A stretch of 33,880 bases of DNA from Candidatus Pelethosoma merdigallinarum (lineage in GTDB: Bacteria; Bacillota_I; Bacilli_A; RF39; UBA660). Both the position numbers and the translations under genes were made by a program. The notes below the pieces were generated by a model, which had not been told where the DNA came from, ran no database searches, and saw nothing but the letters and a program-made list of their open reading frames with translations. Positions 8,654-15,715 of the stretch are shown piece by piece; the stretch's first letter is position 1, and the number at the start of each line of letters is the position of its first letter. The stretch lies in NCBI GenBank assembly GCA_018716065.1, contig DVKJ01000027.1:1-33880 (forward strand). The letters run 5' to 3'.

Positions 8654-9619
8654 CTAGCGTATTTTTCTAGCTACTTTATAAATGTACGTTTTCAAAAAGT
8701 GAGTAACCATCACTTTCTTTAAGAAACGTTTCCACGTATTGGATAAAAGATAGTTCCCAATATGACGTTTTTTTAATTCTTGAATATAAAAATCAACATA
8801 AGATTTAGGAACAATCATAGCTTTTTCTAATAGAATGTTAGAAATAAAACTACGATAAACTTTTTTCGTACTCTCACTTACTTGTTTATCTTTATTGATC
8901 CATGATTGTAACTGGTCAAAGTGATACAAACAATCATTCATACGTTTGACTAAATTTTCTTCACTTGGACTAGTCATAATACTGTTTTCACGAATTAAAT
9001 AACGATATCCGTGATACGGAATAGATACAATGGTGTGTGCCTTTAGGAGTAAATATGGTGTTAATCCATAATCTTCATGTAGTTTTCCTTCCGCATACTT
9101 AAATTGATGTTTCGTAAAAAACTCTTTACGATAAGCATAACTCCACGCTGGTTCCACTAAAGGATATTGAATTAATTTTAAAAATCCTTCTTCCCCACTA
9201 CACACATCGAATACCGCATTCTCTAAATCCGTTGTTTTCTTCGTATATTGATTAATTTCTTTAATCCCAAAACGAATGACATCGATAGAATCATTTTTTT
9301 CAATGACTTTATTTAACTCACGTAATAAATGAGGTTCAATTGTATCATCACTATCTACAAATAAAAGGTATTCACCACGAGCCTTTGTTACCCCATAATT
9401 TCTCGCACTCGATAGTCCCCCATTTCGTTTCTTAAACGAACGAATGCGACGATCTTTTTTTTCAAATTCTTTAATAAAGTAATCAGAGTGATCTGGACTT
9501 CCATCATTCACAACAATGACTTCAAAATCCGTATAAGATTGTTTACAAATCGAATCTAGGCAATCACTAATATATTCTTCCACGTTATAAACGGGAACAA
9601 TGATACTAAACTTTGGCAT
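8654..9619 (-). CDS. Family 2 glycosyltransferase
   Basis: Typical GT-A motifs are present: PKFSIIVPVYNVEEYI, VNDGSPDHSD, NGGLSSARNYG and VDSDDTIE, then an HEDYGLTPYLL stretch in the acceptor domain. The basic C-terminus could bind the membrane. Its ATG lies inside the end of mtaB (14-base overlap), so the glycan genes are translationally tied to a tRNA-modification gene. It is similar in layout to the downstream family 2 enzyme but has PD in place of TD after DGS. Donor and acceptor cannot be told. Confidence 0.93.
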   Translation of the reverse strand: MPKFSIIVPVYNVEEYISDCLDSICKQSYTDFEVIVVNDGSPDHSDYFIKEFEKKDRRIRSFKKRNGGLSSARNYGVTKARGEYLLFVDSDDTIEPHLLRELNKVIEKNDSIDVIRFGIKEINQYTKKTTDLENAVFDVCSGEEGFLKLIQYPLVEPAWSYAYRKEFFTKHQFKYAEGKLHEDYGLTPYLLLKAHTIVSIPYHGYRYLIRENSIMTSPSEENLVKRMNDCLYHFDQLQSWINKDKQVSESTKKVYRSFISNILLEKAMIVPKSYVDFYIQELKKRHIGNYLLSNTWKRFLKKVMVTHFLKTYIYKVARKIR

Positions 9620-10895
9620 GTTCTCCTCCTATCATATATGGATAATCAATGGTTTCTAAATAAATTTTTTTACTTTTATGAAGTTCTTCTTTTGTACCGA
9701 AACATTTTACGGATAAATAATTTCCGGTATGTCCCATAAGATATCCATTCTTTTCGACTTCTGGTATAAATTCTAATTCTTTTCCTAAAAATTGTTTCAT
9801 ATACTCAATTTCTAATTCTTTAGAAACTTCTAATAAACGATGAACACGTTCTTTTTTGATGTTTTCTGGAATTTGATCTTCTAAGGAAGCCGCAATCGTT
9901 CCATCTCGTTTTGAAAAAGGAAAAACATGAATTTTAGAAAACTTCATTTTCTTTACATTACGAATCGTTTCCGCAAAATCTTCTTCCGTTTCCCCTGGAA
10001 ATCCGACAATGACATCGGTAGTAATGGACATCTCTGGACGAATTTCACGAATTTCTTTTAATTTATTCATAAAATCTTTGATGTCATACTTACGATGCAT
10101 TCCCTCTAAAATTTTATCACATCCACTTTGTAAGGGAATGTGCATATGATCGACGAGAATGGGATATTTCCTCATCATTTCTAGTAAAGACGCATTAATC
10201 TCATTCATTTCGATCGAAGAAATACGAATTCGTTCTAACCCTTCTACTTTACATAATTCCTGAATTAACGTCGCAAGACTTTGATCCTTTAAATCACTTC
10301 CATAATGTCCTGTATGAATTCCCGTTAAAACAATTTCTTTATGTCCTTCTTTTACTAATTCTTGGACTTCATGCATAATATCTTCTTTGGGACGACTTCG
10401 AACAGGTCCTCTCGTATAAGGAATAATACAATACGTACAAAAATTTTCACAACCATCCTGTATTTTTACAAACGCACGTGTTTGATTAAAGTGCGTAAGA
10501 TTCATCGTTTCAAAAGAACATTCTTTTAAGTCACGAATATCGATGATTGTTTTTCTCGTACGTAAGTATTCAGTCACATAAGAAACAATTTCATTCTTTC
10601 CATAGTTTCCTAAAATAATACTGATTTTACCCAATTTTTGTAATGAATCGGATTCGTGTTGACTCATACAACCCACCACAGCTAAAACTTTAGGTTGTTC
10701 ACGTAAAGCACGACGAATACACTTTTTCGATTTTTGATCCGCTATATTGGTTACCGAACAAGTATTAATGACAATGATATCGGCTTTTTCTTTTGGATGA
10801 ACTTCACAATAGTGACTACGAAGAAATTGTTCACGCATCACATTGGATTCATACGTATTTACTTTACAGCCTAGGGTTATTATTTTAAAAGTCAT
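9606..10895 (-). CDS. mtaB: tRNA threonylcarbamoyladenosine methylthiotransferase MtaB
   Basis: MtaB converts t6A37 of ANN-decoding tRNAs to ms2t6A using two iron-sulfur clusters. The N-terminal UPF0004 domain has its three cluster cysteines at residues 10, 46 and 76 (TLGCKVNTYES, NTCSVTN, VGCMSQ). The radical-SAM domain has CENFCTYC at 149-156 (Cys 149, 153, 156). A TRAM-like tRNA-binding domain ends the protein. The 429-residue length is normal. The TLGCKVN start and the TGIHTGHYG stretch favour MtaB over MiaB or RimO. It lies in the rsmE operon and its end overlaps a glycosyltransferase start. Confidence 0.95.
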   Translation of the reverse strand: MTFKIITLGCKVNTYESNVMREQFLRSHYCEVHPKEKADIIVINTCSVTNIADQKSKKCIRRALREQPKVLAVVGCMSQHESDSLQKLGKISIILGNYGKNEIVSYVTEYLRTRKTIIDIRDLKECSFETMNLTHFNQTRAFVKIQDGCENFCTYCIIPYTRGPVRSRPKEDIMHEVQELVKEGHKEIVLTGIHTGHYGSDLKDQSLATLIQELCKVEGLERIRISSIEMNEINASLLEMMRKYPILVDHMHIPLQSGCDKILEGMHRKYDIKDFMNKLKEIREIRPEMSITTDVIVGFPGETEEDFAETIRNVKKMKFSKIHVFPFSKRDGTIAASLEDQIPENIKKERVHRLLEVSKELEIEYMKQFLGKELEFIPEVEKNGYLMGHTGNYLSVKCFGTKEELHKSKKIYLETIDYPYMIGGEHAKV

Positions 10896-10912
10896 GATGT
10901 TTCCCCCCTTAT

Positions 10913-11632
10913 CTATAATTGTTTTCTAAAATCTTTAAGTTCATTTAAAAATTGTTCATTATGAGTATTTTCTTCCGTATCTAATACGGTAAGAACTTCC
11001 TCTTGTTCCTGATAAGCAGGAATGTGAGGATAATCACTCTTTTGTTCTTGACGTCCATATACCGGTGAGATAAACTCGGTATTTTGAAACTTTTTGTGTT
11101 CCTCACTAGGTTCTTCTTTCGTTTCTTCCACAACGACTATTTTGGGAGAAGGTTGTTCTTGTAACATGGATAAAATAGGATCTTCACGTTTTTTAATTTC
11201 TTCATCATGAGCTTCTTTTAAAGAAAGAACTTCTTGTACGGAAATCGGACTTTGTTCTTGGGCACGTTCTTCATCTTCCGTAAAAGATTCTACTGCTTTC
11301 TTTAATTCTTTATAACTAATGATTGAAGTTTCCTCTTGTTCTTGTTCAAAATCAACAACTTCTTCTTTATTTTGTCCTTCTAAATCTTTTTGCATTTTTT
11401 CTAGCATAGCCGCAAGATCTACTTGTTCACGACGACGTTCATAAACTTCTGTCGTAGGTGTTTTTACCGGTTCTTCTTTTGGCGACTCTTCGACACGTTC
11501 TTTGACTTCACGAAGTAATTCTTCTTCATATTTTTTCTTTTGTTTTCGCACAAAAGAAAGATATGCAAGAAAACCAATTAATAAAAGAATTGCCAAAACT
11601 AATAAAATAATGATTGCCACCGTATCATTCAT
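10913..11632 (-). CDS. Membrane-anchored Glu-rich protein of unknown function
   Basis: This 239-residue protein has one N-terminal membrane helix (about residues 5-27), a basic stop-transfer RKQKKK and then a long, highly acidic, low-complexity cytoplasmic tail rich in Glu, Gln and Lys, probably disordered or coiled. Two conserved-looking islands stand out: VDLAAMLEKMQKDLEG (about 71-86) and EFISPVYGRQ (about 186-195). The latter looks like a short linear binding motif. It sits between rsmE and mtaB with gaps of 4 and 17 bases. I do not recognise a family. A divisome or wall-scaffold adaptor is possible but unsupported. Confidence 0.75.
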   Translation of the reverse strand: MNDTVAIIILLVLAILLLIGFLAYLSFVRKQKKKYEEELLREVKERVEESPKEEPVKTPTTEVYERRREQVDLAAMLEKMQKDLEGQNKEEVVDFEQEQEETSIISYKELKKAVESFTEDEERAQEQSPISVQEVLSLKEAHDEEIKKREDPILSMLQEQPSPKIVVVEETKEEPSEEHKKFQNTEFISPVYGRQEQKSDYPHIPAYQEQEEVLTVLDTEENTHNEQFLNELKDFRKQL

Positions 11633-11636
11633 ACTA

Positions 11637-12356
11637 TCACTCCATATTTTCGTAAATTACCGCACTTAGGCAAAAGAGAGGGACGGTTTCTACACGAAGA
11701 ATATTAGACCCAAGTGTGACCGCTTCAAAACCCATCTCTAAAAACGTGTTTTCTTCTTGTAAAGTAAAGCCTCCTTCAGGGCCTACTGCTATAAACATTT
11801 TATCATACTTAGAGTGGTTTTGCAAAAATAATTTGACATTATTTTTAGGTTCTCTCGTAGAACAAAGCATCTTCACACCTTCGATATTTTTTAAATCAGA
11901 AAGTGCATATACACCACGGATTTCTGGAATGGTTAAGCGTTTACTTTGTTCACTTGCTTCTTTTACAATGGTGGACCATCGTTCCAACTTTTTATTTGTT
12001 TTTTTGTGATCCCACTTAACCACCGAACGAGTAGTATCAATGAACCAAATTTGATCTACTCCTAATTCCGTACTTTTTTGAAGAATATAATCTAATTTTT
12101 GTTCTTTCAATAAAGGAATTAATAAAACAATTTCTCCCCTCTTCTGCGTATTTTTTTCTAACACTTTTTTGATTGTAGTTACCACTTGTTTTTCCATTTC
12201 TACAATCTCACATTCATACGCCACTCGATCATATACCACTTCTACATGATCGCCCACTTTCATTCGCATCACACGTGAAATATGAGGCGTATCTTTCTCA
12301 TTCAAAAGTAAATAATTCCCTTGTTTTTCCTTTGTAAAATACCTCTGCACTTTCAT
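11637..12356 (-). CDS. rsmE: 16S rRNA m3U1498 methyltransferase RsmE
   Basis: RsmE methylates N3 of U1498 in the decoding region of 16S rRNA with S-adenosylmethionine. The N-terminal PUA-like domain (MKVQRYF ... HISRVMRMKVGD) is followed by a SPOUT knot with IAVGPEGGFTLQEE and LGSNILRVETVPL near the C-terminus. The 239-residue length is usual. The frame extends two GTG codons to 12362, but I prefer the ATG at 12356, preceded by an AGTGGTG site. It heads the operon leading through mtaB into glycan genes. In other Firmicutes rsmE often follows prmA; prmA is not here. Confidence 0.95.
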   Translation of the reverse strand: MKVQRYFTKEKQGNYLLLNEKDTPHISRVMRMKVGDHVEVVYDRVAYECEIVEMEKQVVTTIKKVLEKNTQKRGEIVLLIPLLKEQKLDYILQKSTELGVDQIWFIDTTRSVVKWDHKKTNKKLERWSTIVKEASEQSKRLTIPEIRGVYALSDLKNIEGVKMLCSTREPKNNVKLFLQNHSKYDKMFIAVGPEGGFTLQEENTFLEMGFEAVTLGSNILRVETVPLFCLSAVIYENME

Positions 12357-12366
12357 CACCACTTTT

Positions 12367-12397
12367 ATTATACATGATTATCGACAAGAACCGACAA
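12367..12397 (-). promoter_or_regulatory. Putative promoter of the rsmE-mtaB-glycan operon
   Basis: A perfect -10 TATAAT lies at 12367-12372 with TG directly before it. The best -35 is TTGTCG at 12392-12397 with a long 19-base spacer, so strength is uncertain. It lies back-to-back with the promoter region of the plus-strand gene at 12486. No other convincing promoter was seen before 4256, which supports one long transcript. Confidence 0.5.
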
Positions 12398-12485
12398 ATT
12401 TTATGAATATTTTGTGAAATCTTCCATTTAACCTTTACAATTAATATTTCCCGACATATACTTTTTTAATAGGGGGGATTAAAAA

Positions 12486-13232
12486 ATGAAAACAAACGAA
12501 ATGATTTCCATTAATGAATTTTTAAAATTATTGGATTTTTATAAACAAGAAATACAAGTAAAATATCAAGATATAGTAAATGAAAATGAACATATCGATA
12601 GTGTAAATGAGGCGATTGTAGAAGAAAATTTAGAGCCTGTACAAGAGAAGATTGAAGAAGCCAATATCGAGCTTGATAAAACTGAGCCTGTCGTTTTGAC
12701 AGACTTAAGAGAACAAGATCCTTTTCAATTACGATTAGATATCAACGATACGGATGGGAATAGTGTTAGTATTTATAAAAGTAATGATGTAGTATCTACC
12801 TCTTCCGGGGTAGAAAGTAAAACTCATTTTTCGATGCAAGGAGATAATAAACTACTCTCTCAATTAGATACGAATCCCCAAATCAAACACTCTTTAAATC
12901 AATTATTGAGTGCGAAAAGTATTGATTTATTCTTTGATCGTAGTTATTTTGATATTGATGTTTCGGATAAGGCCAATCAAACCAATTATATTCTACGCTT
13001 CAACTTACACAAACAATATTTATTACAAAGTGAAGAAACAGAGGATGATGAAATTAAGCAAGTGGAAATACAAAAGATCCCACATGCTTACTTAGATATT
13101 CTTACAATGCGAAAACAAGATCTACCAAATGTATTAAAACGTATTTATCCAAAATTTGAAAAAATGAATGAAAATGTGTTACAAAAAACAAAATATCGTT
13201 TAAAACTGCTAAAGAAAAAGATTCTAGATTAA
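12486..13232 (+). CDS. Unknown protein with acidic N-terminal half
   Basis: I do not recognise this 248-residue protein. The N-terminal third is acidic and helical (repeated E, N and I residues, coiled-coil-like). The middle holds DPFQLRLDINDTDGNSVSIY, possibly a beta strand pair. The C-terminal end is strongly basic (KTKYRLKLLKKKILD). No signal peptide or membrane helix is present. The start is fixed by an AGGGGGG site 8 bases upstream. A CATATACTT element at about 12456 resembles the -10 of sporulation sigma factors E/K, so mother-cell expression is possible. Its stop codon overlaps that of rnhC inside a shared terminator. Confidence 0.7.
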   Translation: MKTNEMISINEFLKLLDFYKQEIQVKYQDIVNENEHIDSVNEAIVEENLEPVQEKIEEANIELDKTEPVVLTDLREQDPFQLRLDINDTDGNSVSIYKSNDVVSTSSGVESKTHFSMQGDNKLLSQLDTNPQIKHSLNQLLSAKSIDLFFDRSYFDIDVSDKANQTNYILRFNLHKQYLLQSEETEDDEIKQVEIQKIPHAYLDILTMRKQDLPNVLKRIYPKFEKMNENVLQKTKYRLKLLKKKILD

Positions 13233-13245
13233 CTAGGATCTTTTT
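13215..13245. terminator. Bidirectional intrinsic terminator over two overlapping stop codons
   Basis: The 13-base arms 13215-13227 (AAAAAGATTCTAG) and 13233-13245 (CTAGGATCTTTTT) pair with one mismatch, a G-U wobble on one strand, around the 5-base loop ATTAA. The loop contains TTAA, in which both the plus-strand gene and rnhC end (TAA on each strand). T runs flank both sides, so it can stop RNA from either direction. Confidence 0.85.
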
Positions 13246-14179
13246 GATTCTTAATTTTTTCCGTATTTTTAAAATTTAACTTTGCCACTTCTTTTAATTT
13301 TTCAAAACCGTATTTTTCAACAATTTGTCTTCCTACTTCATCCACTTTCACTCCCGCACCTTTTGGTAAAGAAATGCCTAAGCTTTGACTCAACTTATCA
13401 AACTCTTTGATAAAGATATAACGACTAATTAAAGAAGCACACGCAACCGCCAACGATTTATCTTCACCCTTTGTTAAAAAGGTAATATTACGCACTACTT
13501 CTGGAACCTTACGTAAATAATTAAAATAAATATATGATTTCGCAAACTCATCCACAATAATATATTCATAATTTACATTTTGTTTTGTCATTTTTAATAA
13601 AACTTTATTATGAAGAATGGCTTTAATCTTATTCATATTAATATCTTCACTATATTTTTCATTATACTCATGATTATTTAAAATCATACTTTGGTAAGGA
13701 ATCTTTTGAATGATTTTTGGAACAATTTCCATAATTTGCTCATCACTCATTTTTTTGGAATCTTTTACTCCTAATTCTTCTAAAAAAGGTATATTTTCTT
13801 TTGCAACAAAAGAAGCCGTTACAACAATTGGTCCAAAATAATCTCCTGTCCCTACTTCATCACTACCAATACTAGAAGAATGATAAATCTTTGGATCAAC
13901 AAACGTTTCTTTTTTGTCTTTCTTTTTTTCTCCTGCCTTTTTCTCTTCCACTTTTTTTCCAGGATTTAAATTTTGTTCCATTTGTTTCCACATAGCCGCA
14001 TCAATATCCGCACTAATTCCTTGAAACACTACTTTCCCAGATTCATAAAGTGTAACTACTGTATCCGCTTCATCTGCTTGAAATACCGCATAAGGAGGCG
14101 TTTTAGGCCTTTTTTTATCTTGAAAATATTCAATCATTTTCTCTTGTGTATTTTTACTCACCTTTAATGTTATATTCAT
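13229..14179 (-). CDS. rnhC: Ribonuclease HIII
   Basis: RNase HIII cleaves the RNA strand of RNA-DNA hybrids. The N-terminal TBP-like substrate domain (about residues 1-90, with PPYAVFQAD and GKVVFQG) is joined by a Lys-rich linker to the catalytic domain. That domain has SSIGSDEVGTGDYFGP with Asp107-Glu108, the DE start that marks RNase HIII and bacterial HII. It continues with GVKDSKKMSD near 137, IIVDEF (Asp210) and SLAVACASLISR near 240. The 316-residue length is typical. The start has an AGGATGTG site, and an extended -10 TGATATAAT lies at 14199-14207. Confidence 0.96.
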   Translation of the reverse strand: MNITLKVSKNTQEKMIEYFQDKKRPKTPPYAVFQADEADTVVTLYESGKVVFQGISADIDAAMWKQMEQNLNPGKKVEEKKAGEKKKDKKETFVDPKIYHSSSIGSDEVGTGDYFGPIVVTASFVAKENIPFLEELGVKDSKKMSDEQIMEIVPKIIQKIPYQSMILNNHEYNEKYSEDINMNKIKAILHNKVLLKMTKQNVNYEYIIVDEFAKSYIYFNYLRKVPEVVRNITFLTKGEDKSLAVACASLISRYIFIKEFDKLSQSLGISLPKGAGVKVDEVGRQIVEKYGFEKLKEVAKLNFKNTEKIKNQKDPS

Positions 14180-14198
14180 CTTATCACATCCTAGAAAA

Positions 14199-14207
14199 AT
14201 TATATCA
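14199..14207 (-). promoter_or_regulatory. Extended -10 promoter of rnhC
   Basis: The minus strand reads TGATATAAT, an extended -10 with a perfect hexamer, about 13 bases before the rnhC ribosome site and just after the terminator of the surface-protein gene. No good -35 is visible, as expected for an extended -10 promoter. Confidence 0.6.
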
Positions 14208-14215
14208 TGATCCCA

Positions 14216-14242
14216 AAAATAAAGCTAGTCTACACTAGCTTT
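14216..14242 (-). terminator. Intrinsic terminator of the surface-protein gene
   Basis: On the minus strand AAAGCTAGT and ACTAGCTTT (14234-14242 and 14221-14229) form a perfect 9-base stem with a 4-base loop. An ATTTTT tract follows. Confidence 0.85.
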
Positions 14243-14252
14243 GTAAAACATA

Positions 14253-14272
14253 TTATCATAGATCTATGATAA
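14253..14272. repeat. Perfect 20-bp palindrome over the surface-protein stop codon
   Basis: TTATCATAGATCTATGATAA is its own reverse complement and contains the TAG stop of the surface-protein gene. It sits 11 bases before that gene's terminator on the transcript. It may form a protective hairpin at the mRNA 3' end or be a binding site; nothing here decides which. Confidence 0.6.
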
Positions 14273-15607
14273 GACAAAAGGTTCATCTGGGGTTCCAATT
14301 CCTGAGACAATTTCTACGTTGGATAAAAGATACACTGCAGGCCGCACCGCATACGAAAGGGACACATCGTCGCGGCCGTCCACATAGCCGTCGTAGAACA
14401 CACGGAACACGTCCGACGAATTCGACGCATAAGGGGCCAGTGTCCATTGCGTAGTTGAACTATCATATAACCAACTGTTTGTATAACAATCTTCTACATC
14501 ACTCTCATACCAGTCATATAGCACAGTTGCTAGACAACTACTTCGATTGGTTGTACTTCCTCCACTGGTTGCAAATCCATAATCACTTGGATACATTAAG
14601 GCTATACTTCCTGTCCATTCTGTTGGTCTCCCTTCGTATACTTCTTTTCCTCGCTCTCTTTCGTAAAACATTTGAGCGGTTACATCTTCCAACGAATTAC
14701 TTCCTCCTAATTTCCATACATAGCCACTATCAATCTTTGTTTGATCTTCTGGATCAATCGTTCCATAATAATCATTATTTAAGTATGTTTGTAAAGATGC
14801 GGTACTCCAATCATTAATCTGATTTGTGTCCCATGCCATGTCTCCCAGTGATTCATTATGAATGATTTTTAATTGTCCATCAAAAATTCCGATGATCCTC
14901 CATAGTTCATTATTAAACTCTATATAGTTATCTGGATCAGCTCCGATATATCGGTATTCCCTTGGAGAATTTGATGTTGTAAGTTCTCCTTGATTATCAA
15001 TTCCAAATAACCCTTCTGTTGGACTTGTTGTGATATCTTCACTTACTACATTATCTATTAAGTAATCTCCGGCATTACCTCCTGTTGTTGGAACATTTCC
15101 GGTATCTTGAGCAAAGTTAATGGTTAAAGTTAAATCTTTATTTGTACTTGGAATAGATGTTGATGTACTATCCCAATTTACTTTTACTTTAAATACTTTA
15201 GATTCACTTGCTGGTAGCTTATCATTTACTGCAATGTCTTCAATACTGAATGTGATATCGATTGGTTCCGTTGAATTTGCTTCATCAATTCCATTAATAC
15301 TTTCTACATAAGCATCGATAGTTCCTCGATTCTCTACCGTAATCAGATATTCTCCATTTGAGCCTGGCTTACTTAAATCAATGGTGAATGTTGCCGTAGT
15401 GGAGTCTGTGATTTGTTTATTAATAGTGGTAGCCCCATTCATGGTTCCTTCCCCAATATCTGTAAATAAGATATTGAAATCGGATGCGATTCCTCCGGTA
15501 CCATTGATATTTAGTGTTTGACTAAGTGCGGCATATCCTACTGCTAAACCAATAATCACCGCACATAATGTTCCTATAATAATTCTTTGCTTTTGTCTTG
15601 TCCTCAT
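14264..15607 (-). CDS. Secreted TasA/camelysin-like surface protein with GC-rich variable-looking C-terminal module
   Basis: The 447-residue protein has an N-terminal signal or anchor (IIIGTLCAVIIGLAVGYAALS, about residues 9-29), then a TasA/camelysin-like beta domain with VENRGTIDAYVESINGI and the EP/ITFSIED pattern to about residue 165. The second half begins EYRYIGADPDNYIEFNNELWRIIGIF and ends AVRPAVYLLSN...GTPDEPFVLS, a module common in secreted proteins of gut Firmicutes (DUF6273-like; my assignment is tentative). The codons for about residues 392-425 come from DNA with 61 of 100 bases G or C (14341-14440), against 18 of 60 in 14461-14520. The start has a GGAG site. Function is probably surface display or adhesion. 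Confidence 0.85.
   Translation of the reverse strand: MRTRQKQRIIIGTLCAVIIGLAVGYAALSQTLNINGTGGIASDFNILFTDIGEGTMNGATTINKQITDSTTATFTIDLSKPGSNGEYLITVENRGTIDAYVESINGIDEANSTEPIDITFSIEDIAVNDKLPASESKVFKVKVNWDSTSTSIPSTNKDLTLTINFAQDTGNVPTTGGNAGDYLIDNVVSEDITTSPTEGLFGIDNQGELTTSNSPREYRYIGADPDNYIEFNNELWRIIGIFDGQLKIIHNESLGDMAWDTNQINDWSTASLQTYLNNDYYGTIDPEDQTKIDSGYVWKLGGSNSLEDVTAQMFYERERGKEVYEGRPTEWTGSIALMYPSDYGFATSGGSTTNRSSCLATVLYDWYESDVEDCYTNSWLYDSSTTQWTLAPYASNSSDVFRVFYDGYVDGRDDVSLSYAVRPAVYLLSNVEIVSGIGTPDEPFVLS
14341..14440 (-). other. GC-rich island encoding the hypervariable-looking C-terminal segment
   Basis: I counted 61 G or C in these 100 bases, while 14461-14520 has 18 in 60. It encodes Ser-, Asp-, Tyr- and Gly-rich residues around FRVFYDGYVDGRDD just before the AVRPAVYL anchor. 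Such an island inside an A+T-rich gene suggests an exchanged or mutagenised cassette. Confidence 0.6.
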
Positions 15608-15632
15608 AAATTCACTCCTCTATTCTCTTTTT

Positions 15633-15661
15633 ATTGTACAAAAAAAGAAGAGAAATATCAA
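15633..15661 (-). promoter_or_regulatory. Sigma-A promoter of the surface-protein gene
   Basis: TTGATA (15656-15661), 17 bases, then TACAAT (15633-15638) on the minus strand, about 19 bases before the ribosome site. The upstream C9 tract begins 10 bases before the -35, close enough to affect binding of RNA polymerase or an activator. Confidence 0.75.
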
Positions 15662-15670
15662 CACCAGATA

Positions 15671-15679
15671 CCCCCCCCC
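15671..15679. repeat. C9/G9 homopolymer tract in the surface-protein upstream region
   Basis: Nine consecutive C on the plus strand (G on the coding strand). On the minus strand a perfect TTGACA (15690-15695) precedes it, and TATCTG (15665-15670) follows, 19 bases apart. The tract therefore also lies inside the spacer of a possible second promoter. Such tracts mutate by slippage. Confidence 0.8.
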
Positions 15680-15715
15680 ATGTATATTTTGTCAAAGGGG
15701 TGTGTTATCATTTTT

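Noticed and set aside
14253-14272. Operator site for a dimeric repressor
   Set aside because: It sits over a stop codon at a gene end, not near a promoter of that gene, so a 3'-end hairpin is simpler.
14455-14817. 120-codon plus-strand ORF antisense to the surface protein
   Set aside because: No ribosome site, odd His/Leu-rich composition and full overlap with a well-supported gene.
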